61,749 nucleotides of DNA. Source: Bryobacter sp. Lineage in GTDB: Bacteria; Acidobacteriota; Terriglobia; Bryobacterales; Bryobacteraceae. Both the position numbers and the translations under genes were made by a program. Shown here one piece after another: positions 35,002-43,862 of this stretch. Each line of letters opens with the position of its first letter. Within the stretch, counting starts at the first letter, position 1. The notes below the pieces were generated by a model. The model was given only the letters and a program-made list of their open reading frames with translations, ran no database searches and was not told where the DNA came from. The DNA lies in assembly GCA_022843625.1 (NCBI GenBank), contig JALHNH010000039.1:1-61749 (forward strand). Reading direction: 5' to 3'.

Positions 35002-38000
35002 CACACTCTCCTCAATTGTTTTTGAATTAGGTAATAGACAACAGGAACCGTCACGCGCGACAGCGCAAGCGAAGCAATCTCGCCCGCCATCAAAGCGATT
35101 GCCAGCCCCTGAAAAATCGGGTCAAACAGAATTACTGCTGTGCCCACCACCACCGCCGCCGCGGTCAACATCATCGGGCGAAACCGCACCGCTCCGGCAT
35201 CGATCACCGCCAGGTCCAGCGGCATCCCTTCCTTCAGCCTCAGCTCGATAAAGTCCACCAGGATAATCGAATTGCGAACCACAATCCCCGCCCCGGCAAT
35301 AAAGCCAATCATCGAAGTCGCCGTAAAAAACGCCCCCATCATGGCATGAGCCGGCAGAATCCCGACCAGCGAAAACGGAATCGCAACCATAATCACCAGC
35401 GGCGTAATGAAGCTCTCAAACCACCCCACCACCAGCACATAAATCAGCACCAGTACCGCCGCGAACGCGATTCCCAGATCGCGGAACACCTCATAAGTGA
35501 TGTGCCACTCCCCGTCCCACTTCATCGAATACCTTGAAGTATCAAACGGCTGCCGTGCCACATACTGTTCAATCGTGTACCCATACGGCTTGTACTTTTC
35601 AATCTCGGGCCCCACGGCCAGCACTGCATACACTGGGCTCTCGATCTCGGCCGCCAGGTCTGCCGTCACATAAGTCACCGGCATCAGATTCTTGTGATAA
35701 ATGTTACGGGCCTCACGCGTCGAAACCACCGTCGTCAGCTCCGCAATCGGCACCAGCCCACCGCTGGCTCCCGCCACCCGCATCTGCCGGATCCGTTCGA
35801 GATCCATCCGGTCCTGCTTGGCCAGCCGCAGCGCAATCGGCACTGGTTCTTGCTCCTTCTCCTGATGCAGAATCCCGGCGCTCTGCCCCATAGTCGCCAT
35901 CCGGATACTATCGGCAATCGCGCTCTCGCTAATCCCGTGCAGCCCAGCCTTTTCGCGGTCGATCTTCAGATACTGTTTGGGCTGTTCGGCCTCGACATAC
36001 CAGTCCACGTCGACCACGCCGCGCGTCTTCTCAAAGATCTTCATCAACTCAGCCGCCACCGCACGCTGCCCATCCTGCGTTGGGCCATACACCTCGGCCA
36101 CCAGCGTCGCCAGCACCGGTGGTCCCGGCGGCACCTCGGCCACCTGGATCTTTGCCCCCAGCGTATTGGCCAGTGGCAACAGCCGCGCCCTTACCTGCTT
36201 GGCGATCTCATGGCTCTGCTGCCTGCGCTCATCCTTGCCCAGCAGATTCACCTGGATGTCCGCCACATTCGCCCCGGCCCTCATGTAGTAATGCCTTACC
36301 AGTCCATTGAAGTTATGCGGCGCGGCCGTCCCGGCGTAGGTCTGCGTATGCACCACCTCAGGCTGCTTGGCCGCCTCGCGAGCCAGAATCTGTGCCACCC
36401 GCTGCGTCTCCTCAAGCGCAGTGCCCTCCGGCATATTCAGAATCACCTGAAACTCGCTCTTGTTGTCAAAGGGCAGCATCTTCACTTCCACCAGGTGCAA
36501 GGGGAAAAGCAACATCGAACCCACCAGCAACACCACAACCACAAACAGAAAGCCACCTGTATAGACCGGCTGATGCAGTAGTTTGTCCATCCACCGCCGG
36601 TACAACCTGGTCACCAGATCTTCACGCTCATCATGCACGCCATGCATTGCATGTCCATCAAGCAGCTTCACCGCCGCCCACGGCGTCACCAGAAACGCTA
36701 CGATCATCGAGAACACCATCGCCGCCGTAGCCCCGATCGGAATCGGCCGCATATAAGGCCCCATCAACCCACCCACAAACGCCATCGGCAGAATCGCCGC
36801 AATCACCGCCAGCGTCGCCAGAATCGTCGGGTTCCCTACCTCGTTGACGGCTTCGATCGCAACCTCAGAAAAATCTCGCGTTCGGTTCTCCGGCAACCGC
36901 GCATGACGCACGATGTTCTCTACCACCACAATCGCGTCGTCCACCAGAATGCCGATCGAGAAGATCAAGGCAAACAAGGTGATCCGGTTCAAGGTATAGC
37001 CGTAGAGGTAAAACACCGTCAGCGTCAGAGCAAGCGTCACCGGCACGGCCGCAAATACCACCAGCGATTCCCGCCAGCCCAGCACAAACGCAATCAGGAT
37101 CACCACCGACAAAACCGCAATCCCCATGTGCTTCAGCAACTCATTGCTCTTCTCGGCTGCCGTCTCGCCATACTGCCGGCTCAGCGTCACCTCAACATCA
37201 GAAGGAATTACCCGGCCCTTGGCCAACTCCACCTTTTCCAGCACCTGCTCGGCCACCGTAATCGCATTGGCCCCCTTACGCTTGGCAACAGCAATCGTCA
37301 CGGCCGGCTCAGCCGATTCCCGCGATTGATGAAACACATACTCGCTCATCTCCGCGCCGGTATCCTCGACCTTGGCAAGATCACGAAGGTAAACGGCCTT
37401 ACCCCCAACAGCACCCACCACCACTGCCTTCAGATCGTCAGCACTCCGTAAAAAGTCGCCTGCCTCAACCACCCGCTCCTGGTTCTCGCGATGGATCCGC
37501 CCGGCCCCAAACCGCTGATTGCTACCACCAATCGCCCTCCAGATCTTCTCTGCCGGAATCCGGTACGCGTCCAGTTTCTCAAGGTCGAGCGTCACCCGCA
37601 TCTCGCGCCGCTGTCCGCCAATCAAGTTCACAGTCGAGACATCAGTCACTTCCTTGATCGAGTCTTCGAGCTGGCTGGCCACCCGCCGCAATTCAAACGG
37701 TCCATAGCGCTTGCTATGTAGAGTGAGCGCAAGAATCGGCACATCGTCGATCGACCGCAACTTCACCAGCGGCGGAGGGAAACCGGAATTCGACGCCAGC
37801 TTCTGATTCAGTTTGACGATACTCGCGCCTTCATCCTCGCCCACCTTGAAGCGCACAATCACCAGCGCCTGGCCAGGCATCGACGTCGAGTACACATACT
37901 CAACACCCGGAATCTCCCACAGCAACTTCTCAATCGGCTTGGTCAGCCGTTGCTCGATCTCCACCGGAGAAAGCCCCGGCATCGCCACCATCACATCCAC

Positions 38001-38153
38001 CATCGGCACCTGGATCTGTGGCTCTTCCTCGCGAGGTAACATCCATACCGCGAACACACCCAGCGCAAGCGAAGCACCCATAAACAAGGGTGTCAACTTC
38101 GAATGTACAAAGGCCGCTGCGAGCCGGCCTGCAGGCCCTAATTTGTGAGTCAT
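35001..38153 (-). CDS. RND-family efflux pump, inner-membrane subunit
   Basis: An AcrB-type transporter of 1050 residues: one span near residue 25, a large porter domain, six clustered spans from about 340 and the same layout in the second half. The proton-relay motif FSIGILVDDAIVVVENI with two Asp lies in TM4. The GxxLMGPYMRPIP loop and the HAMHGVHDERED insertion are family-like. It is preceded by its adaptor (ATGA overlap) and TolC partner and followed by DUF2892, ArsR and TauE genes, so it is regulated by that ArsR. Substrates could be metals, thiols or organic compounds; nothing in the sequence decides this. Confidence 0.93.
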   Translation of the reverse strand: MTHKLGPAGRLAAAFVHSKLTPLFMGASLALGVFAVWMLPREEEPQIQVPMVDVMVAMPGLSPVEIEQRLTKPIEKLLWEIPGVEYVYSTSMPGQALVIVRFKVGEDEGASIVKLNQKLASNSGFPPPLVKLRSIDDVPILALTLHSKRYGPFELRRVASQLEDSIKEVTDVSTVNLIGGQRREMRVTLDLEKLDAYRIPAEKIWRAIGGSNQRFGAGRIHRENQERVVEAGDFLRSADDLKAVVVGAVGGKAVYLRDLAKVEDTGAEMSEYVFHQSRESAEPAVTIAVAKRKGANAITVAEQVLEKVELAKGRVIPSDVEVTLSRQYGETAAEKSNELLKHMGIAVLSVVILIAFVLGWRESLVVFAAVPVTLALTLTVFYLYGYTLNRITLFALIFSIGILVDDAIVVVENIVRHARLPENRTRDFSEVAIEAVNEVGNPTILATLAVIAAILPMAFVGGLMGPYMRPIPIGATAAMVFSMIVAFLVTPWAAVKLLDGHAMHGVHDEREDLVTRLYRRWMDKLLHQPVYTGGFLFVVVVLLVGSMLLFPLHLVEVKMLPFDNKSEFQVILNMPEGTALEETQRVAQILAREAAKQPEVVHTQTYAGTAAPHNFNGLVRHYYMRAGANVADIQVNLLGKDERRQQSHEIAKQVRARLLPLANTLGAKIQVAEVPPGPPVLATLVAEVYGPTQDGQRAVAAELMKIFEKTRGVVDVDWYVEAEQPKQYLKIDREKAGLHGISESAIADSIRMATMGQSAGILHQEKEQEPVPIALRLAKQDRMDLERIRQMRVAGASGGLVPIAELTTVVSTREARNIYHKNLMPVTYVTADLAAEIESPVYAVLAVGPEIEKYKPYGYTIEQYVARQPFDTSRYSMKWDGEWHITYEVFRDLGIAFAAVLVLIYVLVVGWFESFITPLVIMVAIPFSLVGILPAHAMMGAFFTATSMIGFIAGAGIVVRNSIILVDFIELRLKEGMPLDLAVIDAGAVRFRPMMLTAAAVVVGTAVILFDPIFQGLAIALMAGEIASLALSRVTVPVVYYLIQKQLRRV

Positions 38154-39280
38154 TGCGACACCTCAACCGCCGCCCCGTCCACCATCTCGGCCGGCCCCTT
38201 CACCACCACCTTTTCTCCAGCTTTAAGGCCAGACAACACCTCGCGCCTGCCCCCATTCACTTCGCCTACCGATACCATGCGCGAGCGCGCCTTCGCGCCC
38301 TCAACCACAAACACCATCTGCATCTGCCCGCTCTCCCGTACTGCAAGCGCGTCCACGGTCAACATCTCCCGCTCACCAACGGCCCATTCCCCGCGAGCAT
38401 ACGCACCACTGCGCAAGCCCTGCATCACCGGCAGATCCGCCTTCACCGTCAGGCTCCTCGTTGCCGCATCGAGCGAAGGGACAATCTCGGTCACCTTCAC
38501 CTCAACGGCCTCGCGATCCTCCACTACCACTCGCAAAGGCAACCCCAGCTTCATTCGCGAAGCCTGAGATTCTTCTACCTGCAACGCCACCCGAAACCCG
38601 CCAGACGCCTCGATCGTAAGCAGCGGCACACCCGGCAATGCCATAGCACCCACTGCCGCCATCTTCTCCACCACCACTCCGGCAAAGGGTGCCACCAGCG
38701 TCGCATAGCCACGCTGCGTAGTGGCTGAACTCACCGCCTGATCTCCCTGGGCAATCCTTGCTTCCACTTGAGCTCGTCTCGATTGCGCCATCGCCACCGC
38801 AGACTCTGCCTGCTTCACCCGCGCATCGGCTTCGTCCATCTCCTGCTGTGCGAGCGACTTTCGATCAAACAACTGCTTCAGCCGCGCCTGCGTCGAGCGA
38901 GCCAATTCCAGCTGCGAGCGCGCTGCTTCAATCCCTGCCGCGGTTTCTGGTAATGCACTCCGGGCTTCAAGCCTTGCAGCTTCAGCTTGTGCCGCCCCTG
39001 CCTGCAGTTGCTGCGAATCGATTACCACCAGCGTCTGCCCGGCCCGCACACTTTGCCCCGGCTCCACAGTCACCTGACGCACCAAACCCATCACCTGCGC
39101 GGCAATCACACTCCGCGTTCGCGCCTCGACCGTGCCACTCGCCTTAGCAGTCAAAGCAGTCATCCCGCCGCCCACCTCAGCCACTTGAACCTTCACCGGC
39201 GCAGCCGTAGCCGCGTCCTTCTTCTCATGCTGCGTCGAGCAGGAAGCCAGTAAAACCAATGCCCACAATGTATGTTTCAT
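38150..39280 (-). CDS. RND periplasmic adaptor lipoprotein (MFP)
   Basis: A membrane-fusion protein of 376 residues. The lipobox LLASC gives a lipidated Cys about 14 residues in, anchoring it to the inner membrane. A barrel-sandwich/lipoyl half-motif (VTVEPGQSVRAGQTLVVIDS) precedes a coiled-coil hairpin of about 100 residues (RLEARSALPETAAGIEAARS and following), then the second lipoyl half (GYATLVAPFAGVVVEKMAAV) and a beta-barrel. It overlaps its neighbours at both ends (TAATG with TolC, ATGA with the pump), so the three subunits are coupled in translation. Confidence 0.93.
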   Translation of the reverse strand: MKHTLWALVLLASCSTQHEKKDAATAAPVKVQVAEVGGGMTALTAKASGTVEARTRSVIAAQVMGLVRQVTVEPGQSVRAGQTLVVIDSQQLQAGAAQAEAARLEARSALPETAAGIEAARSQLELARSTQARLKQLFDRKSLAQQEMDEADARVKQAESAVAMAQSRRAQVEARIAQGDQAVSSATTQRGYATLVAPFAGVVVEKMAAVGAMALPGVPLLTIEASGGFRVALQVEESQASRMKLGLPLRVVVEDREAVEVKVTEIVPSLDAATRSLTVKADLPVMQGLRSGAYARGEWAVGEREMLTVDALAVRESGQMQMVFVVEGAKARSRMVSVGEVNGGRREVLSGLKAGEKVVVKGPAEMVDGAAVEVSQ

Positions 39281-40596
39281 TACTGCAATACCTCCGAATC
39301 AGGTCCTAATTTACCCAGTGCCGCAGCATGGTTCAGTTGTGCCGACCGCACCCCGTGTTGCGCCACCAGCAGCCGCAACCGCGCCTCCGTCATCGCCGTC
39401 TCTGTCCGCAGAAGTTCGGTCACATTCGCCAGGCCCGCCTCATAACGATCCCTCGTAATCCGCAAGCTCTCTTCGCCGGCCGCTATCGCAGACTGAGCTG
39501 TCTCCACCCGCGCCCGGCTTGCTTCAAGCATCGTCTCCGCCTGCATCACTTCAACTTTCACCTGCCGCTGCATCGCCTTCTCGCTAGCCTCGGCCGCCCG
39601 CTGCGTCTCCACTGCCATCCGCACTCGAGCCCGGTCTGCTCCGCCCGAATAAGGAGTCCACCGGAAGGTCACACCAGCCATCCAGTTCGCCCCGGCTCGC
39701 GTCACAAATCGTTGCCGGTCCGCTTCAAAGCCGACCCGCAAGCCCACCTGCGGCAAGTAAGCAAGTCTCGCCATCTCACCCTGTTGCCTGGCGGACTCTA
39801 CCTGCAAGCGGCGCTGCTCCACCTCGGGCCGCTCTGCCAAACCGTTTTCGATCTGTTGCGCACCAAGGCTCAATCCTGTGGTCAATTCAAACGTGGCATC
39901 GTCGGTTGCCCCAACCAGTTCACCCAACACTCGCTCAGCAATCTTTGCCTCTGCTCTGCGCAGCAACAACTGCTCCTGCATCCCTGCCAGATGCACCTTC
40001 ACCGATAGAGCATCGGCTGCCGTCGAGCGCCCTGCATCTCTTACTGCCTCCGCCTGCCGCAAGTCTGCCTCGGCGGCCTTCACCGCTTGCTCGGCCACCG
40101 GAATCGCTGCTCGCGTCAATTGAGCGTCCAGGTAGGCACGGGCTGCCCGGCTCGCCATCGCCAGCTCAACCTGTCTCACCCCCGCTTGCGATGCCTTCCT
40201 GCCCGTCTCAGCCATCTCTACAGCCTTGCGAGTCCGCCCTGCATCCCACAAAACCTGCTCAGCACTTACCAGAGACTGAAAGTTGTTCAGAAAGTCCGGC
40301 CGGTTCAACGAATCAATCGCAAAGTTCTGCAACCCAAACTGCCGCTGCGTCAGCAACGACCCGAACACGAAGACAGGGTTGTTAGACCTTGCCCAACTCT
40401 CCTGGTAATCCACCTTCGGCAGATACCCTGCACGCGCCTCCGGAATCTTCTCAGCAGAGGCTTTTAACATCGCGCGGGCTGATTCGATATTCGGGTGGCT
40501 GGCAACCGCCCGCCTCACAGCATCCGCCAGCGTCAACGGCTCAGCAGCCTCAACTTCAACACCAGCAACCAGAAGCACTAAAATCAGTCTCTTCAT
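39280..40596 (-). CDS. TolC-family outer-membrane efflux protein
   Basis: An outer-membrane channel of about 438 residues. The signal peptide is MKRLILVLLVAGVEVEAAEP. Two helical-hairpin repeats follow, with PKVDYQESWARSNNPVFVFG as first strand region and RITRDRYEAGLANVTELLRTE near the C-terminus, a typical TolC segment. The frame is open to 40659, but the ATG at 40596 begins the signal peptide. The promoter upstream would start transcription at this ATG, giving an essentially leaderless mRNA. It heads the efflux operon. Confidence 0.92.
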   Translation of the reverse strand: MKRLILVLLVAGVEVEAAEPLTLADAVRRAVASHPNIESARAMLKASAEKIPEARAGYLPKVDYQESWARSNNPVFVFGSLLTQRQFGLQNFAIDSLNRPDFLNNFQSLVSAEQVLWDAGRTRKAVEMAETGRKASQAGVRQVELAMASRAARAYLDAQLTRAAIPVAEQAVKAAEADLRQAEAVRDAGRSTAADALSVKVHLAGMQEQLLLRRAEAKIAERVLGELVGATDDATFELTTGLSLGAQQIENGLAERPEVEQRRLQVESARQQGEMARLAYLPQVGLRVGFEADRQRFVTRAGANWMAGVTFRWTPYSGGADRARVRMAVETQRAAEASEKAMQRQVKVEVMQAETMLEASRARVETAQSAIAAGEESLRITRDRYEAGLANVTELLRTETAMTEARLRLLVAQHGVRSAQLNHAAALGKLGPDSEVLQ

Positions 40597-40602
40597 GACT
40601 TC

Positions 40603-40631
40603 ACTATATGCGCATTCGCTCATATAGTCAA
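40603..40631 (-). promoter_or_regulatory. ArsR-controlled promoter/operator of the efflux operon
   Basis: On the minus strand TTGACT (40631-40626) and TATAGT (40608-40603) are 17 bp apart, close to the sigma-70 consensus. The spacer holds a 26-bp inverted repeat at 40603-40628: arms ACTATATG and CATATAGT, 10 bp apart, with a further symmetric GC pair inside. This shape (ATATG..CATAT) is the classic ArsR/SmtB operator. The -10 ends 6 nt before the tolC ATG, so the start point would be the A of ATG. ArsR encoded in the same operon is the natural ligand, giving feedback control. Confidence 0.75.
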
Positions 40632-40654
40632 TGGAAATTCTTATCTCCAGACGC

Positions 40655-40687
40655 AACAACGCCGGTCGTTACCCGACCGGCGTTGTT
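40655..40687. terminator. 14-bp perfect stem-loop between the PBP and tolC promoter
   Basis: AACAACGCCGGTCG (40655-40668) and CGACCGGCGTTGTT (40674-40687) are separated by 5 nt. It lies 17 bp after the PBP stop (minus strand) and is a likely transcription terminator there, though the T-rich part is inside the stem. Confidence 0.65.
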
Positions 40688-40703
40688 TCATCTGTAATGG
40701 CTT

Positions 40704-41942
40704 CTAGTTTTCAGGCATGTAGGCTGGAAACGACTCGCGGGCGATGATTGCATTCGGAGAGACAATCTGGGGGTTCGAGGCAAAGTAGCGAGCTTCATTG
40801 AGCTTGCGGAAAACCTGCCCCGCAACGCCACTGGCTACCGGTCCGCTTACCAGCTTCCCACCGGTCAACAATACCGTAACCACAAGCTTGCGGTCACCCA
40901 CTTCGTTGAAGCTGCCAAACCATCCAAGGTGTGTCTTGTGATCGGAGTGCGTGCACGTACCCGTCTTGCCGAAAATCGGCTCATGATCTTCATACCCGGC
41001 TCGCCGTCCAGACCCAAAGTTCACAGAACCTTCCATCCCGGGGCGAATCTCCTGGATCGCAGTTCCAATGTTTTCGATCTTCCTCCGCACCTGAGGTACA
41101 AAGGTCTCGATCTCGGCTTGCGTACGCGGATACTGTAAGTAGTACATCGTCCCGCCGTTGGCAACCGTCGTAAGGATCGAACTCAACTGCAGTGGAGTCA
41201 GGTTGATCCCGTCCCCAAAGCTTGTCATCATACCAATGCCGCTCGGCACTTCTTTGCCAGGCCAGATCCCGGGCTGTTCGCCAGGAATGTTCAGTCCTGC
41301 AGTTTCGCCAAGCCCCAGAAGCTTCGCGTAATACGAAATCTTCTCATAGCCAAGCTTGCGGCCAATCGAAGCAAAATATGGATTGTTGCTACGCGCCATC
41401 GCCGTCGTCATATCGAGATAATCCCTGCGGCCCAGCTTTACTACCTTGTCCCGGTTGTACTCGCCTTCCATCACCCCGGCCACACCAGCCAGAATTTTGA
41501 TGGTTGAACAAGGCTGAAATCCATTCTGCAGTACCAGCTTCTGGTTCACCATGCTCAGGATCCGGCCGTTGCTGGCATCAGAAACCACCACCGCACCATT
41601 CAATCCGTTCAGAGCTTCTACCGCCGCCCGGCGAATTGTCAGATCTTCCCCATCAATCACATCGCCTTCGGTAGCGTCAGCAAAGTTGGGAACCGTCCAG
41701 AATCCTGCGTAAGGACTATTGCGTTGACGAAAGCGGGAAACAGGTGCACGCCCTTTGGTCAGTGAAGCTTTCTTCAAGACAGGCGCTCTTCTTGCGGAAG
41801 CAATTCTCGTGGCTGCCACTCTTTTCTTGGCGACCACCTTCTTAGCGGGACTCTTTTTCGCAGTGGCCGCCCGGACAACCCCGGGCGCTACGATTGAGAG
41901 CAATGCTAGCAGTGCAGTGATGAATACTCTGTTAAAGGCCAT
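40704..41942 (-). CDS. penicillin-binding transpeptidase with a basic linker
   Basis: A D,D-transpeptidase of 412 residues with a signal or anchor at 5-26. The catalytic motifs are SxxK as STIK (146-149), SxN as SNN (185-187) and KTG as GKTGTC (326-330). No dimerisation or glycosyltransferase domain is present. Residues 27-75 are extremely rich in Lys, Arg and Ala (AKKSPAKKVVAKKRVAATR and more), like a histone H1 tail, and would be extracytoplasmic, next to peptidoglycan or LPS. AAGGA lies 5 nt before the ATG at 41942, so the longer frame is not needed. It probably acts in cell-wall cross-linking. Confidence 0.88.
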   Translation of the reverse strand: MAFNRVFITALLALLSIVAPGVVRAATAKKSPAKKVVAKKRVAATRIASARRAPVLKKASLTKGRAPVSRFRQRNSPYAGFWTVPNFADATEGDVIDGEDLTIRRAAVEALNGLNGAVVVSDASNGRILSMVNQKLVLQNGFQPCSTIKILAGVAGVMEGEYNRDKVVKLGRRDYLDMTTAMARSNNPYFASIGRKLGYEKISYYAKLLGLGETAGLNIPGEQPGIWPGKEVPSGIGMMTSFGDGINLTPLQLSSILTTVANGGTMYYLQYPRTQAEIETFVPQVRRKIENIGTAIQEIRPGMEGSVNFGSGRRAGYEDHEPIFGKTGTCTHSDHKTHLGWFGSFNEVGDRKLVVTVLLTGGKLVSGPVASGVAGQVFRKLNEARYFASNPQIVSPNAIIARESFPAYMPEN

Positions 41943-42061
41943 GCTGTCCTTACCAGTCCTATCGGCGGTTTTGGCCTGAACCATAATCCACCCAGGTCTG
42001 CTGCTTTGGAATGTGCCGTCGACGGAGACAGCGCGAACAAATCCAACCTTAACAAAAGATT

Positions 42062-42102
42062 GGCCTTATGGCAATCTATGAAATTTCATAAGGCCCTGTC
42101 AA
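42062..42102 (-). promoter_or_regulatory. promoter with overlapping inverted repeat upstream of the PBP gene
   Basis: Minus strand: TTGACA (42102-42097), an 18-bp spacer, TAGATT (42078-42073). A perfect 9-bp inverted repeat, GGCCTTATG and CATAAGGCC (42062-42070 and 42087-42095), brackets the -10. It can be an operator or the terminator of the aminotransferase gene, which ends at 42111; a modest T-rich tail (AATCTTTTG) follows. Confidence 0.5.
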
Positions 42103-42110
42103 GTAATTTT

Positions 42111-43406
42111 TTACGCCAAGCCCAAAGCCACGGGGCCTTTCTTGACAATTTCTTCCATGGTCGAAGCGAAGGTATCTACTTCTTCCAGGGTCGTATACAC
42201 GTTGGGTGTGATGCGTAAGCCGGCATATTCCTTGCCTCTCACGATCGGCACCACCATGATCTTGTGCTTTTCCATCAAGTATTCAGCCAGCTTCGGAATG
42301 CTGAATCCCTTAAAGCCCACTGTCCCGATCCCGCAGCTCATTTCAGGGTCATCGCTGGTATGCAGAGTTACACCTGGAAGTTGCTTCAAACGCATCGACC
42401 AGCGCTTGCGTAGATACCGCAGCCGGGCCGCCTTGCGTTCCACACCAATCGATTCATGAAAGGTTAAAGCCTCGGTGATCGTATTCCGCTGGCTGGCGGG
42501 GTGCGTGCCGATTTCTTCAAACTTACGGATGTTATTGGCCATTGACTCCGGTGCTGCCATCAGCGGCCAGATCTTCTTGATGTTCTCTCGTTTCACATAC
42601 AGAAAGCCTGTGCCCACAGGCGCCAGAATCCACTTATGCAAACTCGTACCGTAGTAGTCACAATCCAGATCATCGCGCTTGAACGGAAACTGCCCAAACG
42701 CATGAGCCCCATCCACAACCACTTCAATCCCGCGAGCGCGCGCCATCTGCGAAATCTTCTTTACCGGGAAAATCTGCCCGGTCAGGTTCGTGATGTGGCA
42801 AATGTGAATGACTTTGGTCTTGGGCGTAATTGCCTTCTCGATCAACTCAGCCAGGTAGTCGAGCGAAGGTGCCGGCACGGGGAACGAAATCTGCTTGAGC
42901 ACAATGCCGTCGCGGCGCTCCCGCTGATTCCAGGTTGTCAGCATGCGGCCATAATCCTGGTTGGTTGTGAGCACTTCGTCGCCACGATTCAGCGTCATAC
43001 CAAGCTGCACGATCTCCAGGGCTTCGCTCGCATTGCGGGTAATGGCGATCTCTTCCGGATCACAACCAAAACTCTGCGCAAGCCGCCGGCGAACGCTTTC
43101 CAGTTCGGGCCCCAGTACCTTCCACATAAAATGGGCCGGGCCCATGTTTGAAATCTCGAGGTAGCGTTTCTCGCTTTCCATCACGATCTTGGGGGATGGG
43201 GAAACACCGCCATTATTCAGGTTGATGATATTCCGGTCTACGGTGAACATGTGTCTCACCTGAAACCAGAAGTCTTCGTCTACGGCCAGGGAATCGGCGG
43301 GTCTACCGCCTTGTGCTGCCAACGCTGCTTGCAAACGGGGAAGGGCGTCGCCTGAGAATGCAACCGCGGCAATGCCGGCGGCGCGAAATAAGTCTCTGCG
43401 ATCCAT
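42111..43406 (-). CDS. PLP-dependent class V aminotransferase-fold enzyme, Tat-exported
   Basis: A 431-residue enzyme. The twin-arginine signal DRRDLFRAAGIAAVAFSG is at 2-19. The class V PLP fold shows NNGGVSPSP near the N-terminus, TRNASEALEI, the PLP-contact DGAHAFGQFPF and the lysine of SLHKWI, which binds PLP. The nearest family is the isopenicillin-N-epimerase/cysteine-desulfurase-like group. An exported PLP enzyme must be loaded with its cofactor before Tat transport, as known for such proteins. The frame is open far upstream but the ATG at 43406 is the natural start. The substrate is unknown. Confidence 0.88.
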   Translation of the reverse strand: MDRRDLFRAAGIAAVAFSGDALPRLQAALAAQGGRPADSLAVDEDFWFQVRHMFTVDRNIINLNNGGVSPSPKIVMESEKRYLEISNMGPAHFMWKVLGPELESVRRRLAQSFGCDPEEIAITRNASEALEIVQLGMTLNRGDEVLTTNQDYGRMLTTWNQRERRDGIVLKQISFPVPAPSLDYLAELIEKAITPKTKVIHICHITNLTGQIFPVKKISQMARARGIEVVVDGAHAFGQFPFKRDDLDCDYYGTSLHKWILAPVGTGFLYVKRENIKKIWPLMAAPESMANNIRKFEEIGTHPASQRNTITEALTFHESIGVERKAARLRYLRKRWSMRLKQLPGVTLHTSDDPEMSCGIGTVGFKGFSIPKLAEYLMEKHKIMVVPIVRGKEYAGLRITPNVYTTLEEVDTFASTMEEIVKKGPVALGLA

Positions 43407-43470
43407 GCCATACAGTAATCCGTAAGCGCACAAGATTGCAAGTATTCCGATGCATTGATAAGATCCCCCA

Positions 43471-43842
43471 GTGATCTTCCTCTCTCTTACCGGACTCCTG
43501 CTTGGTTTTGCCGCTTCCAACCTCGAGATCAAAACCGCAGCCGAGCCTAATTGCGGCCGCATACGCCCGGCACGTCGCAGGCAGTCGATTTCCCGCTGGG
43601 GGCTGGACTGTCTTTGATACTCGCCCGCTCCAAAGCTCCTCAAATATCACCGGCACAGCCTGTCCTACGCGACTCTGGGCTTACACACAGCCGCAATCGA
43701 CACACTTCTCAAACTGGGAGCGAATCCCGAACATAAAGATTCTTTCGGATTGATTTCTTACGATCAATCCAAAGCTGTCACCCAGCTTCCGAGCGAATCG
43801 GGCGAAATTTTGAAAGCTCGTCAAAATTTTTCCGCCACTTGA
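43471..43842 (+). pseudogene. degenerate ankyrin-repeat protein with signal peptide
   Basis: From a GTG at 43471 the frame starts VIFLSLTGLLLGFAASNLEI, a signal-like peptide. It is broken by a TGA at 43615-43617, then stays open to TGA 43840-43842 and includes LHTAAIDTLLKLGANPEHKD followed by SFGL, a clear ankyrin unit. A neighbouring frame (VDFPLGAGLSLILARSKAP) probably holds the piece in between, so at least two frameshifts have occurred. It occupies most of the 456-bp gap between the aminotransferase and the first TIGR03437 gene. Confidence 0.5.
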
Positions 43843-43862
43843 TCTAAGTAATACTGATTCTT

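Noticed and set aside
33724..40596. Complete BigR-type sulfide operon
   Set aside because: The persulfide dioxygenase and rhodanese genes that define it are absent and an RND pump is present, so only a partial resemblance is claimed in the findings.
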